Source: Gammaproteobacteria bacterium (GTDB lineage: Bacteria; Pseudomonadota; Gammaproteobacteria; Pseudomonadales; UBA5518). Taken from it: DNA of 64,000 nt. Positions 17,751-26,319 of this stretch are shown here, one piece after another. The translations under genes were made by a program, and so were the position numbers. The first letter of the stretch is position 1; the number at the start of each line of letters is the position of its first letter. Where the stretch lies: NCBI GenBank assembly GCA_016718385.1, contig JADKDK010000007.1, positions 372,001 to 436,000 on the forward strand, written 5' to 3'. A model generated the notes under the pieces. That model was not told the origin of the DNA. It searched no databases and saw only the letters and a list, made by a program, of their open reading frames with translations.

Positions 17751-19268
17751 ATGCCCCGGGAAGACTGGTACCTGCATTACGGCCTCGACCGCGATCCCTT
17801 TGCCGAGGCCGGGGTGCAGGGCTTGTTCTATCCCGGCGGCGCGCGCCAGGAGAGCATCGAGCAACTGCAGCACCTGGCGCGCTTCGGCGATTGCGTGCTG
17901 CTGGTCACCGCGGCGCCCGGCGCCGGCAAGTCGGCGACGATCGAGCAGTTCGTGGCCCAGTGCGCCCCGGACACGCGCTGCGCCGTGGTCGAGGTGGCGC
18001 TGCTCGACGGCCCCGAGCAGATCCTGCGGCGCATCCTCGCCGGCTTCGGCATGGCGGCCGAGGGCAGCGCCAACCTTGCGCACGACCTGCAGCGCCTGGA
18101 GCTCTTCTGCGCACAATGCCATGACGAGGGGTTGCTGAGCTGGCTCGTATTCGACGATGCGCAGCACCTGCACGTGGACGCGCTTGGCCTGCTGGCGCCA
18201 TTGCTGGAGCGCACGGGCGGGCGGCTGCGGCTGTTGTTCTTCGCCGAGCCGGGGTGGGATGCGGTATTGCGCGAGGTTCTGCCGGGCACCGTGGTGCACG
18301 TGATCGGGCTGCCCGCGTTCGACCGCGAAGAAACCCTGGCGTACATCCACTACCGCATGAAGACCGCGGGGCTCGAGGCCGAGCCGCCTTTCAACGCGTC
18401 CGAGCTCGAGCAGATCCACCTGTGGTCGGGTGGCCTGCCGGGGCGTATCAACGGCCACGCCCGCCAGGCGCTGGTCGAGGCGCTGGACCTGGTGCAGCGC
18501 CCCCTGTCGACGCTGCCGGTGTGGCATTTCGCCGTGGTGGCCGTCACGCTGCTGGCGTTGCTGTTGTTCTACGCCTGGAGCGCCTTCGACGACGACGGTG
18601 CCGAGGACGCTGTTCCGCGCCCCGGGCCGGTGGCGGGTGCCGTCGTCACGCCGGAGCCGGTGATCCTCGCCGAGGAGCCGGCACTGGATGCTGCCAGCGG
18701 GATGGACGTCGCCCAGGCGCAAGCCGAGCCGGTGGACGCCGACGTCGCCGAGGAAGCGCCCGCGCCGGAACCGGCCGCGGCCGAGACCGCGGCCCTTGGC
18801 GCGCCGTCGCCGGCCACGGCTGTCGACGTGCAGCAGCCTGCGACAATCGAGGCGAAGCAGGAGGTGCCGCCGCTGCCCCCCGCGGAGCGCGCGCCGGCGG
18901 CACAGCTCCAGGCCTCTGCACCTGCACCTGCGCCTGCGCCCGCGCCGCCGCCTGCCCCGGGCTCGCTTGCCGCGGACGAGGACTACCTGCTGTCCCTGGA
19001 TGGCTCGGTCTACGTGCTGCAGATCATGGGTTCGGACGATGCGGCGCAGGTCGGGCGCTTCGCGGCTCGCCAGTCGCTCGTGCTCAGGCAATACAGCAAG
19101 ATGAACGCGGGAAAACGCTGGTACGCGCTGGTGCACGGCGAATTCAGCGACCGCGCGGCAGCCGAACGCGCGGCGCGCGACATCGCGGCGCAGCTGCCCG
19201 GAACCCAGCCGTGGCTGCGTCGTCTCGACGCCGTGCAAGGCGAGATCCGCCAGGGCCGCGCGCACTGA
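17751..19268 (+). CDS. damX: DamX-like cell-division protein: AAA ATPase plus SPOR domain
   Basis: The 505-residue product combines an ExeA-like AAA+ ATPase domain (Walker A PGAGKS at 56-61, Walker B LVFDDA at 132-137, and GGLPGRINGHARQAL), one membrane helix (about 257-277), a long Ala/Pro/Glu-rich periplasmic linker (280-405), and a C-terminal SPOR domain (about 413-495, YVLQIMGSDDAAQVGRF). E. coli DamX has lost the ATPase motifs; Pseudomonas-type homologues keep them, as here. SPOR domains localise to the septum. It sits 17 bases after aroB, as in many relatives. Confidence 0.88.
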   Translation: MPREDWYLHYGLDRDPFAEAGVQGLFYPGGARQESIEQLQHLARFGDCVLLVTAAPGAGKSATIEQFVAQCAPDTRCAVVEVALLDGPEQILRRILAGFGMAAEGSANLAHDLQRLELFCAQCHDEGLLSWLVFDDAQHLHVDALGLLAPLLERTGGRLRLLFFAEPGWDAVLREVLPGTVVHVIGLPAFDREETLAYIHYRMKTAGLEAEPPFNASELEQIHLWSGGLPGRINGHARQALVEALDLVQRPLSTLPVWHFAVVAVTLLALLLFYAWSAFDDDGAEDAVPRPGPVAGAVVTPEPVILAEEPALDAASGMDVAQAQAEPVDADVAEEAPAPEPAAAETAALGAPSPATAVDVQQPATIEAKQEVPPLPPAERAPAAQLQASAPAPAPAPAPPPAPGSLAADEDYLLSLDGSVYVLQIMGSDDAAQVGRFAARQSLVLRQYSKMNAGKRWYALVHGEFSDRAAAERAARDIAAQLPGTQPWLRRLDAVQGEIRQGRAH

Positions 19269-19308
19269 GAGCCCGTGAAAGCTTCGTCGCACTGGCGCCG
19301 ATGCCGGT

Positions 19309-19337
19309 TTGTGGCGGCGCGCCCCGACCGCTAGAAT
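19309..19337 (+). promoter_or_regulatory. Sigma-70-type promoter for hemE
   Basis: TTGTGG (19309-19314) and TAGAAT (19332-19337) are 17 bases apart, in the gap between damX and hemE, giving a leader of about 85 bases. Both boxes are close to consensus and no other good pair is present in this GC-rich gap. Confidence 0.5.
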
Positions 19338-19428
19338 CGCCCCCTCTTTTCAGGCCGGCCCGCCTCCCGCGGACCGGATGCATGCATCGGCCGGGCGCAC
19401 ATGCCGCCCCGGCCGCGCCGAGGTGACC

Positions 19429-20490
19429 ATGGCACAGCTGAAGAACGATCGCCTGCTGCGCGCGCTGCGCCGCGAGCCGGTGGACCGCACCCCCGTCTGG
19501 ATCATGCGCCAGGCCGGGCGCTACCTGCCCGAGTACCGCGCCACCCGCGCCCGCGCCGGCGGAATCATGGAGCTGTTCCGCAGCCCGGAACTGGCCTGCG
19601 AGGTCACGCTGCAGCCCCTGGATCGCTACGACCTGGACGCGGCAATCCTGTTCTCGGACATTCTCACCGTTCCCGATGCGCTGGGCCTGGGCCTCTATTT
19701 CGAGGCCGGCGAGGGGCCGCGCTTTCGCAACCCGGTGCGCAGTGCCGCGGACATCGCCGCGCTGCCCGAGCTCGATCCCGAGCGCGACCTCGGCTATGTG
19801 ATGGACGCGGTCCGCACCATCGTGAAGGCGCTCGACGGCCGCGTGCCGCTGATCGGCTTCTCGGGAAGCCCGTGGACGCTGGCGACCTACATGGTCGAAG
19901 GCGGCTCGACGCGCGATTTCGCGCGCATCAAGACGCTGGCTTTCACCGATCCTGCCCGCATGCATCAGCTGCTGGCCCTGCTCGCCGATGCCGTGACCCG
20001 CTACCTCGATGCGCAGATCCGCGCCGGGGCGCAGGCGGTGCAGGTGTTCGACACCTGGGGCGGGGTGCTGGGACATGCGGCTTACCGCGAGTTCTCGCTG
20101 CAGTACATGGCGCGCATCGTCGCGGGGCTGCGCGCCGGCGCCGGGCGCGACATTCCGGTCATACTGTTCACCAAGGGCGGGGGATTGTGGATCGAGGACA
20201 TCGCCGCCACCGGTTGCGATTGCATCGGTCTCGACTGGACCGCCGACCTCGGCGCGGCACGCCGCCACACCGGGGCGCGCGTGGCGCTGCAGGGCAACAT
20301 GGACCCGGCCATCCTGCGTGCCCCGCCCGAGCGCATCCGCGCCGAGGTCGCCGCGCTGCTCGATTCCTTCGGCCCGGGCTCGGGCCACGTCTTCAACCTC
20401 GGCCACGGCATCACGCCGGAGATCGACCCCGAGAACGTGCGCGCGCTGGTGGAAGCAGTGCGCGAGCTGTCGCCGGCTTATCACCGCTGA
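19429..20490 (+). CDS. hemE: Uroporphyrinogen decarboxylase
   Basis: HemE removes four carboxyl groups from uroporphyrinogen III to give coproporphyrinogen III in heme synthesis. The 353-residue protein has the signature RTPVWIMRQAGRYLPEYR, the catalytic-pocket segment LFSDILTVPDALG, GFSGSPWTLATYMVEG, and the C-terminal HVFNLGHGITPEIDPENV. The start was placed at MAQLKNDRLLRAL, preceded by AGGTG. The gene is followed by a 511-base gene-free stretch. Confidence 0.97.
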   Translation: MAQLKNDRLLRALRREPVDRTPVWIMRQAGRYLPEYRATRARAGGIMELFRSPELACEVTLQPLDRYDLDAAILFSDILTVPDALGLGLYFEAGEGPRFRNPVRSAADIAALPELDPERDLGYVMDAVRTIVKALDGRVPLIGFSGSPWTLATYMVEGGSTRDFARIKTLAFTDPARMHQLLALLADAVTRYLDAQIRAGAQAVQVFDTWGGVLGHAAYREFSLQYMARIVAGLRAGAGRDIPVILFTKGGGLWIEDIAATGCDCIGLDWTADLGAARRHTGARVALQGNMDPAILRAPPERIRAEVAALLDSFGPGSGHVFNLGHGITPEIDPENVRALVEAVRELSPAYHR

Positions 20491-21001
20491 TGGCGCGAAA
20501 GGGTGAGGTGCACGGAGTGTCGCTGGCCTCGCTGCCCGGCCGCCGCAACGGGGCCCGCGGCAAGTACCCTTCGGGCGCTCGGCGGGGCGAAGCAATGCTT
20601 CGCCTGTTCCGCCTCTCTCCTGTAGGCTCTGGGCCGCTTTCTCGGCGATGCATTCCTGCATCACCGGCAAGGCCGGGGTCCGCCATCCATGGCGGCCCCG
20701 CTCGCCGCAATGCGGCGAGCCCCTGCGGCGCACGGCCCCTTATGCGACGACCGGGCAGCGAGGCCGCTCGGCCGGCCTGGTAGTGCCGCCGCTGCGGCTT
20801 GCCGAATACGTTCGATGCCGGGATCCACCAACGCGAGGCGCGCGAGTCCCTGCCCCTGCCGCGGACCTTCTGTCGCCATGGATGGCGACAGAGAGGCTAC
20901 AGGGACGTATTTACGCCGTGTCCGCGGCGGGGGCAGGGGCTCGCGCGCCGGACGCTCGCATCAGACCCGCTGGGAGCGATGCGCAACAGTCGCAAGAGCG
21001 C
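20491..21001. other. Gene-free stretch rich in perfect palindromes
   Basis: I see no credible gene between hemE and cysE. The stretch contains a run of short perfect hairpins: GCGAAGC-AAT-GCTTCGC (20587-20603), GATGCA-TTCC-TGCATC (20646-20661), CCGCCAT-CC-ATGGCGG (about 20680-20695), and CTCGCCGC-AAT-GCGGCGAG (20701-20719). A large imperfect stem-loop follows and is listed separately. None of the hairpins ends in a T run, so they do not look like intrinsic terminators. They resemble clustered REP-like elements. Confidence 0.6.
20839..20947. repeat. 109-base stem-loop with 27-base inverted repeats and a nested palindrome
   Basis: The arms 20839-20865 and 20921-20947 are reverse complements over 27 bases with two mismatches. 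Inside lies a perfect palindrome with 10-base arms and a TGGA loop (20869-20892), then an asymmetric tail reading CTACAGGGACGTATTTACG. The whole would fold as a long branched hairpin. Size, symmetry and location suggest a small non-coding mobile or REP/BIME-type element; no encoded protein and no target duplication could be recognised. Confidence 0.65.
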
Positions 21002-21820
21002 TCAGACGTTCGCCATGTCCGGCGACAGCGCGTGGTTCATGTCCAGTGCGGGCTGCTCGCTGCAGGGCTTGCCGACGACTTTTGCAGGCACACCGGCGAC
21101 GGTGGTGTGCGGCGCCACGTCGGCGAGCACCACGCTGCCGGCGCTGACCTTGGCGCCCTCGCCGATGCGGATGTTGCCGAGGATCTCGGCGCCGGCGCCG
21201 ATCAGCACGCCTGCATCGACCTTCGGGTGGCGATCGCCGCTCTCCTTGCCGGTGCCGCCCAGCGTCACCGACTGCATGATCGACACGTTGTCGCCGACCA
21301 CCGCGGTCTCGCCGATCACCACCCCGGTGGCGTGATCGAGCAGGATGCCGCGCCCGACGCGCGCCGCCGGGTGGATGTCGACGCCGAACTCGCAGGAAAT
21401 CCGGTTCTGCAGGAACAGTGCGAGCGGGCGGCGCTGCTGTTGCCACAGCCAGTGCGCGATGCGATAGGACTCGAGCGCGTGGAAGCCCTTGAAGAAGAGG
21501 AAGGCCACGGCGTGGTTGGGGCAGGCCGAGTCGCGCTCGTTCACGGCGCGCAGATCGCAGCGGATCGCAGCGCCGATCGACGGATCGCTGGCGAAGGCCT
21601 GTTCGATGACCTCGCGCACCAGCAGCGCCGGCGCGGCGGGGTTGTCGAGCTTCTGCGCGAGATGGAAGCTGAGCGCCGCCTCCAGCGTGTCGTGGTTGAG
21701 TATGGTCGCGTGCAGGAAGCTCGCGAGCATCGGCTCCTCGCGTGCGGCGCGCTCGGCCGAGGCGCGGATCGACAGCCAGATCTCGTCCGGCGAATGCGGC
21801 GTGGCGGGCGGGATCGGCAT
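21002..21820 (-). CDS. cysE: Serine O-acetyltransferase
   Basis: CysE acetylates serine from acetyl-CoA, the first committed step of cysteine synthesis. The 272-residue protein has the helical N-terminal domain (DEIWLSIRASAERAAREEP), and a left-handed beta-helix with hexapeptide repeats, including DIHPAARVGRGILLDHATGVVIGETAVVGDNVSIMQ and GGTGKESGDRHPKVDAGVLIGAGA. It keeps the catalytic Asp/His pair of DIHP and DRHPK. The C-terminal tail is the long type that docks into cysteine synthase, though its last residue is Val rather than the usual Ile. The start was set at MPIPPATPHSPDEIW. Confidence 0.95.
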   Translation of the reverse strand: MPIPPATPHSPDEIWLSIRASAERAAREEPMLASFLHATILNHDTLEAALSFHLAQKLDNPAAPALLVREVIEQAFASDPSIGAAIRCDLRAVNERDSACPNHAVAFLFFKGFHALESYRIAHWLWQQQRRPLALFLQNRISCEFGVDIHPAARVGRGILLDHATGVVIGETAVVGDNVSIMQSVTLGGTGKESGDRHPKVDAGVLIGAGAEILGNIRIGEGAKVSAGSVVLADVAPHTTVAGVPAKVVGKPCSEQPALDMNHALSPDMANV

Positions 21821-21957
21821 CGCAGTCTCCGGCGGGCTCGGCGAGGGAGTACAGCGTAGCCGAGCGGGCGCGGCATGACAAAGCATCGGCCGCCGCGCCT
21901 CGCGGCGGGCCGCTGCGGCCATGTATGCTGGCGGCTTTATCGCACGGGGGGAATCGC

Positions 21958-22680
21958 ATGCGCCGGGATCTGCGGCCGTACTGGGTCAAGCGGACATACC
22001 TGCTCTATCGCAGCTGGTACGCGGAACACTTCCTGCGCCCCCAGTTCGACTATCTCGGCGACAACGGCACCTACATGAAGCCCTGGTACGTCGACGTCAA
22101 CGGCCCGAACGTGCGGCTCGGCCACTGCGCCACGCTGATTGGCGACGTCGACAAGCGCGTCAACATCGCGGTTTGGGGCCGCGGCCCGGGGCAGGGTCGC
22201 ATCACGATCGGCGACTACGCGCTGATCACGCCCGGCGTGCGCATCAGCGCCAGCGACTCGATCGAGATCGGCGACAACTGCATGTTCGCCAGCGGCGCCT
22301 ACATCACCGACTCCGACTGGCACGGCATCTACGACCGCATCGAGCGCAACGCCGAGCCGGCGCCGATCCGCATCGGCAACAACGTGTGGATCGGCGATCG
22401 CGCCACCGTGCTGAAGGGCGTGACCATCGGCGACAACAGCATCGTCGGCGCCGGCGCGGTGGTGGCGCGCGACGTGCCTGCCAACGTGGTGGTCGCGGGC
22501 AACCCGGCGCGCATCGTGAAGGAGCTGGATCCGAACGGGCCGTTCGTGACACGCGCCGACTTCTATCGCGACCCCACCTCGATGTTCGCGGAGTCCGACC
22601 GGCTGGACCGGGAGTTCCTCGCGGGCAACACCTTTTTCGGCTGGTTGCGCGCCCTGTTCTTCCCGACCACGCGTGATTGA
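21958..22680 (+). CDS. Hexapeptide-repeat acyltransferase (LbH family)
   Basis: A 240-residue acyltransferase built on a left-handed beta-helix, with repeats such as ITIGDYALITPGVRISASD, NVWIGDRATVLKGVTIGDNSIVGAGAVVARDVPANVV, and ending in the usual AGNPARIVKEL. The first 60 residues (YWVKRTYLLYRSWYAEHFLRPQFDYLG) form an aromatic-rich cap not seen in maltose or virginiamycin acetyltransferases. The tail contains a hydrophobic WLRALFF segment. The acceptor is unknown; a surface sugar is plausible for the fold. The start ATG is preceded by GGGGGAA. It is divergent from cysE. Confidence 0.8.
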   Translation: MRRDLRPYWVKRTYLLYRSWYAEHFLRPQFDYLGDNGTYMKPWYVDVNGPNVRLGHCATLIGDVDKRVNIAVWGRGPGQGRITIGDYALITPGVRISASDSIEIGDNCMFASGAYITDSDWHGIYDRIERNAEPAPIRIGNNVWIGDRATVLKGVTIGDNSIVGAGAVVARDVPANVVVAGNPARIVKELDPNGPFVTRADFYRDPTSMFAESDRLDREFLAGNTFFGWLRALFFPTTRD

Positions 22681-22746
22681 GGTGCCGCGCCGGCGCAGCG
22701 GTAGCGAAGCACTCCGGATCCATCGCAAGCACCAGAGGCACCGGCA

Positions 22747-23253
22747 ATGGCAATCAAGACCTTCGGCATCGATCACATTCACGTCAACGTGCGGAGCATG
22801 GACCGGTTCCGCGATCTGATGAAGCAACTCTTCGACCTCGATGCAACACGCATCGGCCACATCGAATCCATCCTGGCCGACAACGCGACGGTCCGCTTGC
22901 GCGGCACCGGTGCCGGCCAGCCGTTCCTGGACGTGTTCGAATCCGAGAATCCCCGGAGTCCCATCAAGCGATTGGTCGAGAAGCGCGGCCCCTGCGTTTC
23001 GTTCATCTCCTTCAGGGTCGAGAACATCGAGGAGGCCGCCGCGCACGCCGCGCGCTGCGGGCTGCAGGAGATTTCCCGCGTGGGCTTTGCCGGTGTCGAG
23101 AAGCAGGTTCAGTACAACACGGTGGAGCTGCTGGGCTTCAACCTGGAGTTCGTCGAGCACGAGCCGGGCTACGCCGCCGCCATCGAGGACATCCAGCGGC
23201 GCCTGGCGGCCGGCGAACCGGTGGACGGCATCGGCGCCTCCCGGGAATTCTGA
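22747..23253 (+). CDS. VOC-family (glyoxalase/epimerase-like) protein
   Basis: The 168-residue product has the VOC beta-alpha-beta-beta-beta pattern: IKTFGIDHIHVNVRSMDRF at the N-terminus with a metal-ligand-like His, a second module starting GPCVSFISFRVENIEEAAAHA, and a closing LLGFNLEFVEH with a Glu at the canonical ligand position. This resembles methylmalonyl-CoA epimerase and dioxygenase-like members, but the His/Glu set is not specific enough to choose a substrate. It stands alone, 66 bases after the acyltransferase and converging on comF. A VOC enzyme is secure; its reaction is not known. Confidence 0.75.
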   Translation: MAIKTFGIDHIHVNVRSMDRFRDLMKQLFDLDATRIGHIESILADNATVRLRGTGAGQPFLDVFESENPRSPIKRLVEKRGPCVSFISFRVENIEEAAAHAARCGLQEISRVGFAGVEKQVQYNTVELLGFNLEFVEHEPGYAAAIEDIQRRLAAGEPVDGIGASREF

Positions 23254-23322
23254 TGCCCGTGGACGCGAGCCGGTGCCGTGACCGCTGCCGGTCCCTCCGG
23301 CTCGGCGAGCCGTGAATCGCCC

Positions 23323-24018
23323 TCACAGCGCCCGCGCCAGACACCAGACCTCGACCTGCGCCGCGCCGGCGGCGAACAGCTCCGCCGTGACCGCCTCGGC
23401 GGTGGCGCCGGTGGTGATCACGTCATCGACCAGCGCGATGCGTCGCCCGGCGCAGCCCGTGGCATGAAAGGCACCCTGCAGGTTGCGGCTGCGTGCCGCC
23501 GCGCCCAGCTGCTTCTGGTCGGCGGTGCGCTGCACCCGTCGCACCAGGGTGTTCGCGAGCGCGAGCCCGAGTTCGGCGGCGAGCACGCGCGCGATGCGTT
23601 CGGACTGGTTGAAACCGCGCTCGCGCAGGCGCGCCGGGTGCAGCGGCACCGGCACCAGCACCACACCGGTTCGCCGCGCTGGCGGCAGTGCGGCCAGGCG
23701 TCGTGCGAGCAGCCCCGCGAGCATGCGCCCGCAGGCAAGATCGCCCTGGAACTTGAAGCGCGAGACCAGTTCGCGCACCGGGTGCTCGTAGCGCAGCGCG
23801 GCGATGCAGGCGCCGAAGCGCGGCGCGCGCTGCAGGCAGGGGCCGCAGGGCGCGCCGTGCGCATCCGCCAGCGGCATGGCGCAGCGCGGGCAGGCATTGT
23901 CGAGCGTCGGGAGTTGCGCGGCGCAGTCGGCGCACAGATCCAGCGCTGCGCGCGCCGTGCCGCCACAGAGCAGGCAGGTGGCGGGCAGCAGCCCGCGCAG
24001 CAGTGACTTGTAAACCAT
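23323..24018 (-). CDS. comF: ComF-family phosphoribosyltransferase-like protein
   Basis: ComF proteins support DNA uptake in competent bacteria; the C-terminal half is a phosphoribosyltransferase-like fold. The 231-residue product has an N-terminal zinc region with CxxC pairs (CLLC, CADC, CPRC, CGPC) and the C-terminal PRPP-loop motif RIALVDDVITTGATAEAV. RGFNQSERIARVLA is also diagnostic. The start codon and codons 2-4 (Val-Tyr-Lys) lie inside the left half-site of a BirA operator, so biotin status may also affect this gene. The gene is divergent from bioB with 79 bases between starts, as in Pseudomonas. Confidence 0.9.
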   Translation of the reverse strand: MVYKSLLRGLLPATCLLCGGTARAALDLCADCAAQLPTLDNACPRCAMPLADAHGAPCGPCLQRAPRFGACIAALRYEHPVRELVSRFKFQGDLACGRMLAGLLARRLAALPPARRTGVVLVPVPLHPARLRERGFNQSERIARVLAAELGLALANTLVRRVQRTADQKQLGAAARSRNLQGAFHATGCAGRRIALVDDVITTGATAEAVTAELFAAGAAQVEVWCLARAL

Positions 24019-24041
24019 TGGCGTCCGTTCCGGTTGACAAG
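24007..24041. promoter_or_regulatory. BirA (biotin repressor) operator between comF and bioB
   Basis: TTGTAAACC (24008-24016), 15 spacer bases, then GGTTGACAA (24032-24040): an inverted repeat matching the E. coli bio operator (TTGTAAACC-N15/16-GGTTTACAA type) at 17 of 18 arm positions, and extended by one more complementary pair, C24007/G24041. The right arm overlaps a TTGACA -35 box facing bioB. The left arm covers the comF start. The window encodes a BirA with a DNA-binding domain (57607-58650), so the regulator is available. Confidence 0.85.
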
Positions 24042-24062
24042 CTTTTCGTCGGGCCGGACACT
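24034..24062 (+). promoter_or_regulatory. Promoter of the bio operon, overlapped by the BirA operator
   Basis: A perfect TTGACA (24034-24039) is followed after 17 bases by GACACT (24057-24062), a weak -10 that keeps the key A and final T. The first bases are shared with the right arm of the BirA operator, so repressor binding would block the -35 region. The predicted leader to bioB is about 30 bases. Confidence 0.55.
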
Positions 24063-24097
24063 TCCAGCCCCTTTTCGAGCCACTTTCGGGGTTTGTG

Positions 24098-25141
24098 ATG
24101 CCCAATGCAAGCAACGCCGGCGCCGTGCGCAGCGACTGGACGCGCGACGAGGTCGAGGCCCTGTTCGCGCTGCCGTTCAACGAGCTGCTGTACCGCGCCC
24201 ACGGCGTGCACCGCGCGCATTTCGACCCGACCGAGGTGCAGGTGAGCACGCTGCTCTCGATCAAGACCGGCGCCTGCCCCGAGGACTGCAAGTACTGCCC
24301 GCAGAGCACGCGCTACGACACCGGGCTCGAGCCCGAGAAGCTGCTCGAGGTCGAGCGCGTGCTGGAATCCGCGCGCGCGGCGCGTGCGGCGGGTTCCTCG
24401 CGCTTCTGCATGGGGGCCGCGTGGCGCTCGCCGAAGGACCGCGACCTGCCGCTGCTGACGGCGATGATCAGGGGGGTCAAGGATCTCGGCATGGAGACCT
24501 GCATGACGCTCGGCATGCTGAGCGCGGGCCAGGCCGAGGCGCTGGCCGAGGCCGGGCTCGACTACTACAACCACAACATCGACACCTCGCCGGAGTTCTA
24601 CCCGGAGATCGTCTCGACGCGCTGCTTCCAGCAGCGGCTCGACACGCTCGCCAACGTGCGCGAGGCGGGCATGAAGGTCTGCTGCGGCGGCATCGTCGGC
24701 ATGGGCGAGGGGCGCGAGGACCGCGCTGGCCTGCTGCTCGCGCTGGCCACGATGCCCGGGCATCCCGAGAGCGTGCCGATCAACCTGCTGGTGCGCGTGC
24801 CCGGCACGCCGCTCGAGGAGCAGCCGGAGCTGGATCCGTTCGAGTTCGTGCGCGCGATCGCGGTGGCGCGCATCCTGATGCCGGCCTCGCACGTGCGCCT
24901 GTCGGCCGGGCGCGAGAACATGAGCGACGAGCTGCAGGCGCTGGCCTTCTTCGCCGGCGCCAACTCGATTTTCTACGGCGAGAAGCTGCTGACCACCGCG
25001 AATCCCGAGAGCGAGCGCGATATGCAGCTGTTCCGCCGGCTCGGCCTGCGTCCGGAGGAGCGCGCGTCCGCTGCCTCCGCGCCGGGGCAAGCCGCGCGAG
25101 CGGCCGCGAACGCGCTGTTCTACGACGCCGCCACGGCCTGA
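24098..25141 (+). CDS. bioB: Biotin synthase
   Basis: BioB is the radical-SAM enzyme that inserts sulfur into dethiobiotin. The 347-residue protein has the SAM-cluster motif CPEDCKYC (Cys60, Cys64, Cys67), followed by PQSTRYDTGLE. It also has the ligands of the auxiliary [2Fe-2S] cluster in SRFCMGAAWR and METCMTLGML, the conserved YYNHNIDTSPEFY, and CCGGIVGMGE. A GTG lies directly before the ATG; I used the ATG. First gene of the bio operon, behind the BirA operator; bioF starts 11 bases after its stop. Confidence 0.97.
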   Translation: MPNASNAGAVRSDWTRDEVEALFALPFNELLYRAHGVHRAHFDPTEVQVSTLLSIKTGACPEDCKYCPQSTRYDTGLEPEKLLEVERVLESARAARAAGSSRFCMGAAWRSPKDRDLPLLTAMIRGVKDLGMETCMTLGMLSAGQAEALAEAGLDYYNHNIDTSPEFYPEIVSTRCFQQRLDTLANVREAGMKVCCGGIVGMGEGREDRAGLLLALATMPGHPESVPINLLVRVPGTPLEEQPELDPFEFVRAIAVARILMPASHVRLSAGRENMSDELQALAFFAGANSIFYGEKLLTTANPESERDMQLFRRLGLRPEERASAASAPGQAARAAANALFYDAATA

Positions 25142-25152
25142 GCGCGCGCGGC

Positions 25153-26319
25153 GTGGGGGGCGGTTTCGCGAGCCTCGGCGCGGATCTCGCGGCCAGGGCG
25201 GCCGCCGGCCTGTATCGCGGGCGCCGCGTGCTCGAGGGGCCGCAGGCCACCACGGTCCGCGTCGATGGCCGCGAGCTGCTCGCCTTCTGCAGCAACGACT
25301 ACCTCGGTCTCGCGAACGATCCGCGCGTGATCGGGGCGCTGCAGCAGGGCGCTGCCCGCTACGGCGCCGGCAGCGGCGCCTCGCACCTGGTCTCGGGTCA
25401 CAGCCGCGCGCACCACGAGCTCGAGGACGCGCTGGCGGAGTTCACGGGCCGCCCGCGCGCGCTGCTGTTCTCCGGCGGCTATGCCGCCAATCTCGGCGTG
25501 ATCAGCGCGCTGCTCGGCCGCGGCGACGCGGTGTTCCAGGACCGCCTGAACCACGCCTCGCTGCTGGACGGCGGACTGCTGAGCGGCGCGCGCCTGCAGC
25601 GCTTCCTGCACAACGATGCCGCCAGCCTCGAGGCGCGCCTTGCGCGCAGCCCCGCGCGGCGCAAGCTGGTCGCGGTGGACGGCGTGTTCAGCATGGACGG
25701 CGACGAGGCCCCGCTGGCGGCGCTGGCCGCGGCGAGCGCGCGCCACGGCGCGCTGCTGTACGTGGACGACGCGCACGGATTCGGCGTGCTCGGCGAGCGC
25801 GGCGCCGGGACGCTGGAAAAGCAGGGCATGGGCAGCGCCGCGGTACCGCTGCTGATGGCGACGCTCGGCAAGGCGCTCGGCGTCGCCGGGGCCTTCGTCG
25901 CCGGCAGCGAGGAGCTGATCGAGACGCTGATCCAGTTCGCGCGCACCTACATCTACACCACCGCGATGCCGCCGGCGCTGGCCGTGGCCGCCGCTGCGAG
26001 CCTGCGCATCGTGCGCGAGGAGCCGTGGCGGCGCGCGCATCTGCAGGAGCTGATCGGGCGTTTCCGTGCCGGCGCGAATGCGCTGGGCCTGCAGTTGCTG
26101 CCTTCGCAGACCGCGATCCAGCCGCTGCTGCTGGGCGATGCCGCCACCGCGCTGCGCTGGTCCGAACAGCTGCTGGCGCGCGGCCTGCTGGTGCCGGCGA
26201 TCCGCCCGCCCACCGTGCCGCGGGGCCAGTCGCGCCTGCGGGTGACGCTGAGCGCCGCGCACAGCGTCGTCGAGGTCGAGCGCCTGTTGCAGGCGCTGGC
26301 GGACATCGCGGGCGCATGA
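25153..26319 (+). CDS. bioF: 8-amino-7-oxononanoate synthase (GTG start)
   Basis: BioF joins pimeloyl-ACP and alanine in a PLP-dependent decarboxylating condensation. The 388-residue protein shows FCSNDYLGLANDPRVI, GAGSGASHLVSGHSRAHHELE, LFSGGYAANLGVISAL, YVDDAHGFGVLGERG and the PLP lysine, Lys240, in ATLGKALGVAGAF. No ATG is available at the N-terminus; GTG at 25153 gives the length expected from E. coli BioF (384). The stop overlaps the bioHC start in ATGA. Confidence 0.95.
   Translation: MGGGFASLGADLAARAAAGLYRGRRVLEGPQATTVRVDGRELLAFCSNDYLGLANDPRVIGALQQGAARYGAGSGASHLVSGHSRAHHELEDALAEFTGRPRALLFSGGYAANLGVISALLGRGDAVFQDRLNHASLLDGGLLSGARLQRFLHNDAASLEARLARSPARRKLVAVDGVFSMDGDEAPLAALAAASARHGALLYVDDAHGFGVLGERGAGTLEKQGMGSAAVPLLMATLGKALGVAGAFVAGSEELIETLIQFARTYIYTTAMPPALAVAAAASLRIVREEPWRRAHLQELIGRFRAGANALGLQLLPSQTAIQPLLLGDAATALRWSEQLLARGLLVPAIRPPTVPRGQSRLRVTLSAAHSVVEVERLLQALADIAGA

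Noticed and set aside
23298..23312. Hairpin CGGCTC-GGC-GAGCCG between the VOC gene and comF as a terminator.
   Set aside because: Only six base pairs and no T run on either strand; such palindromes are common at this base composition.
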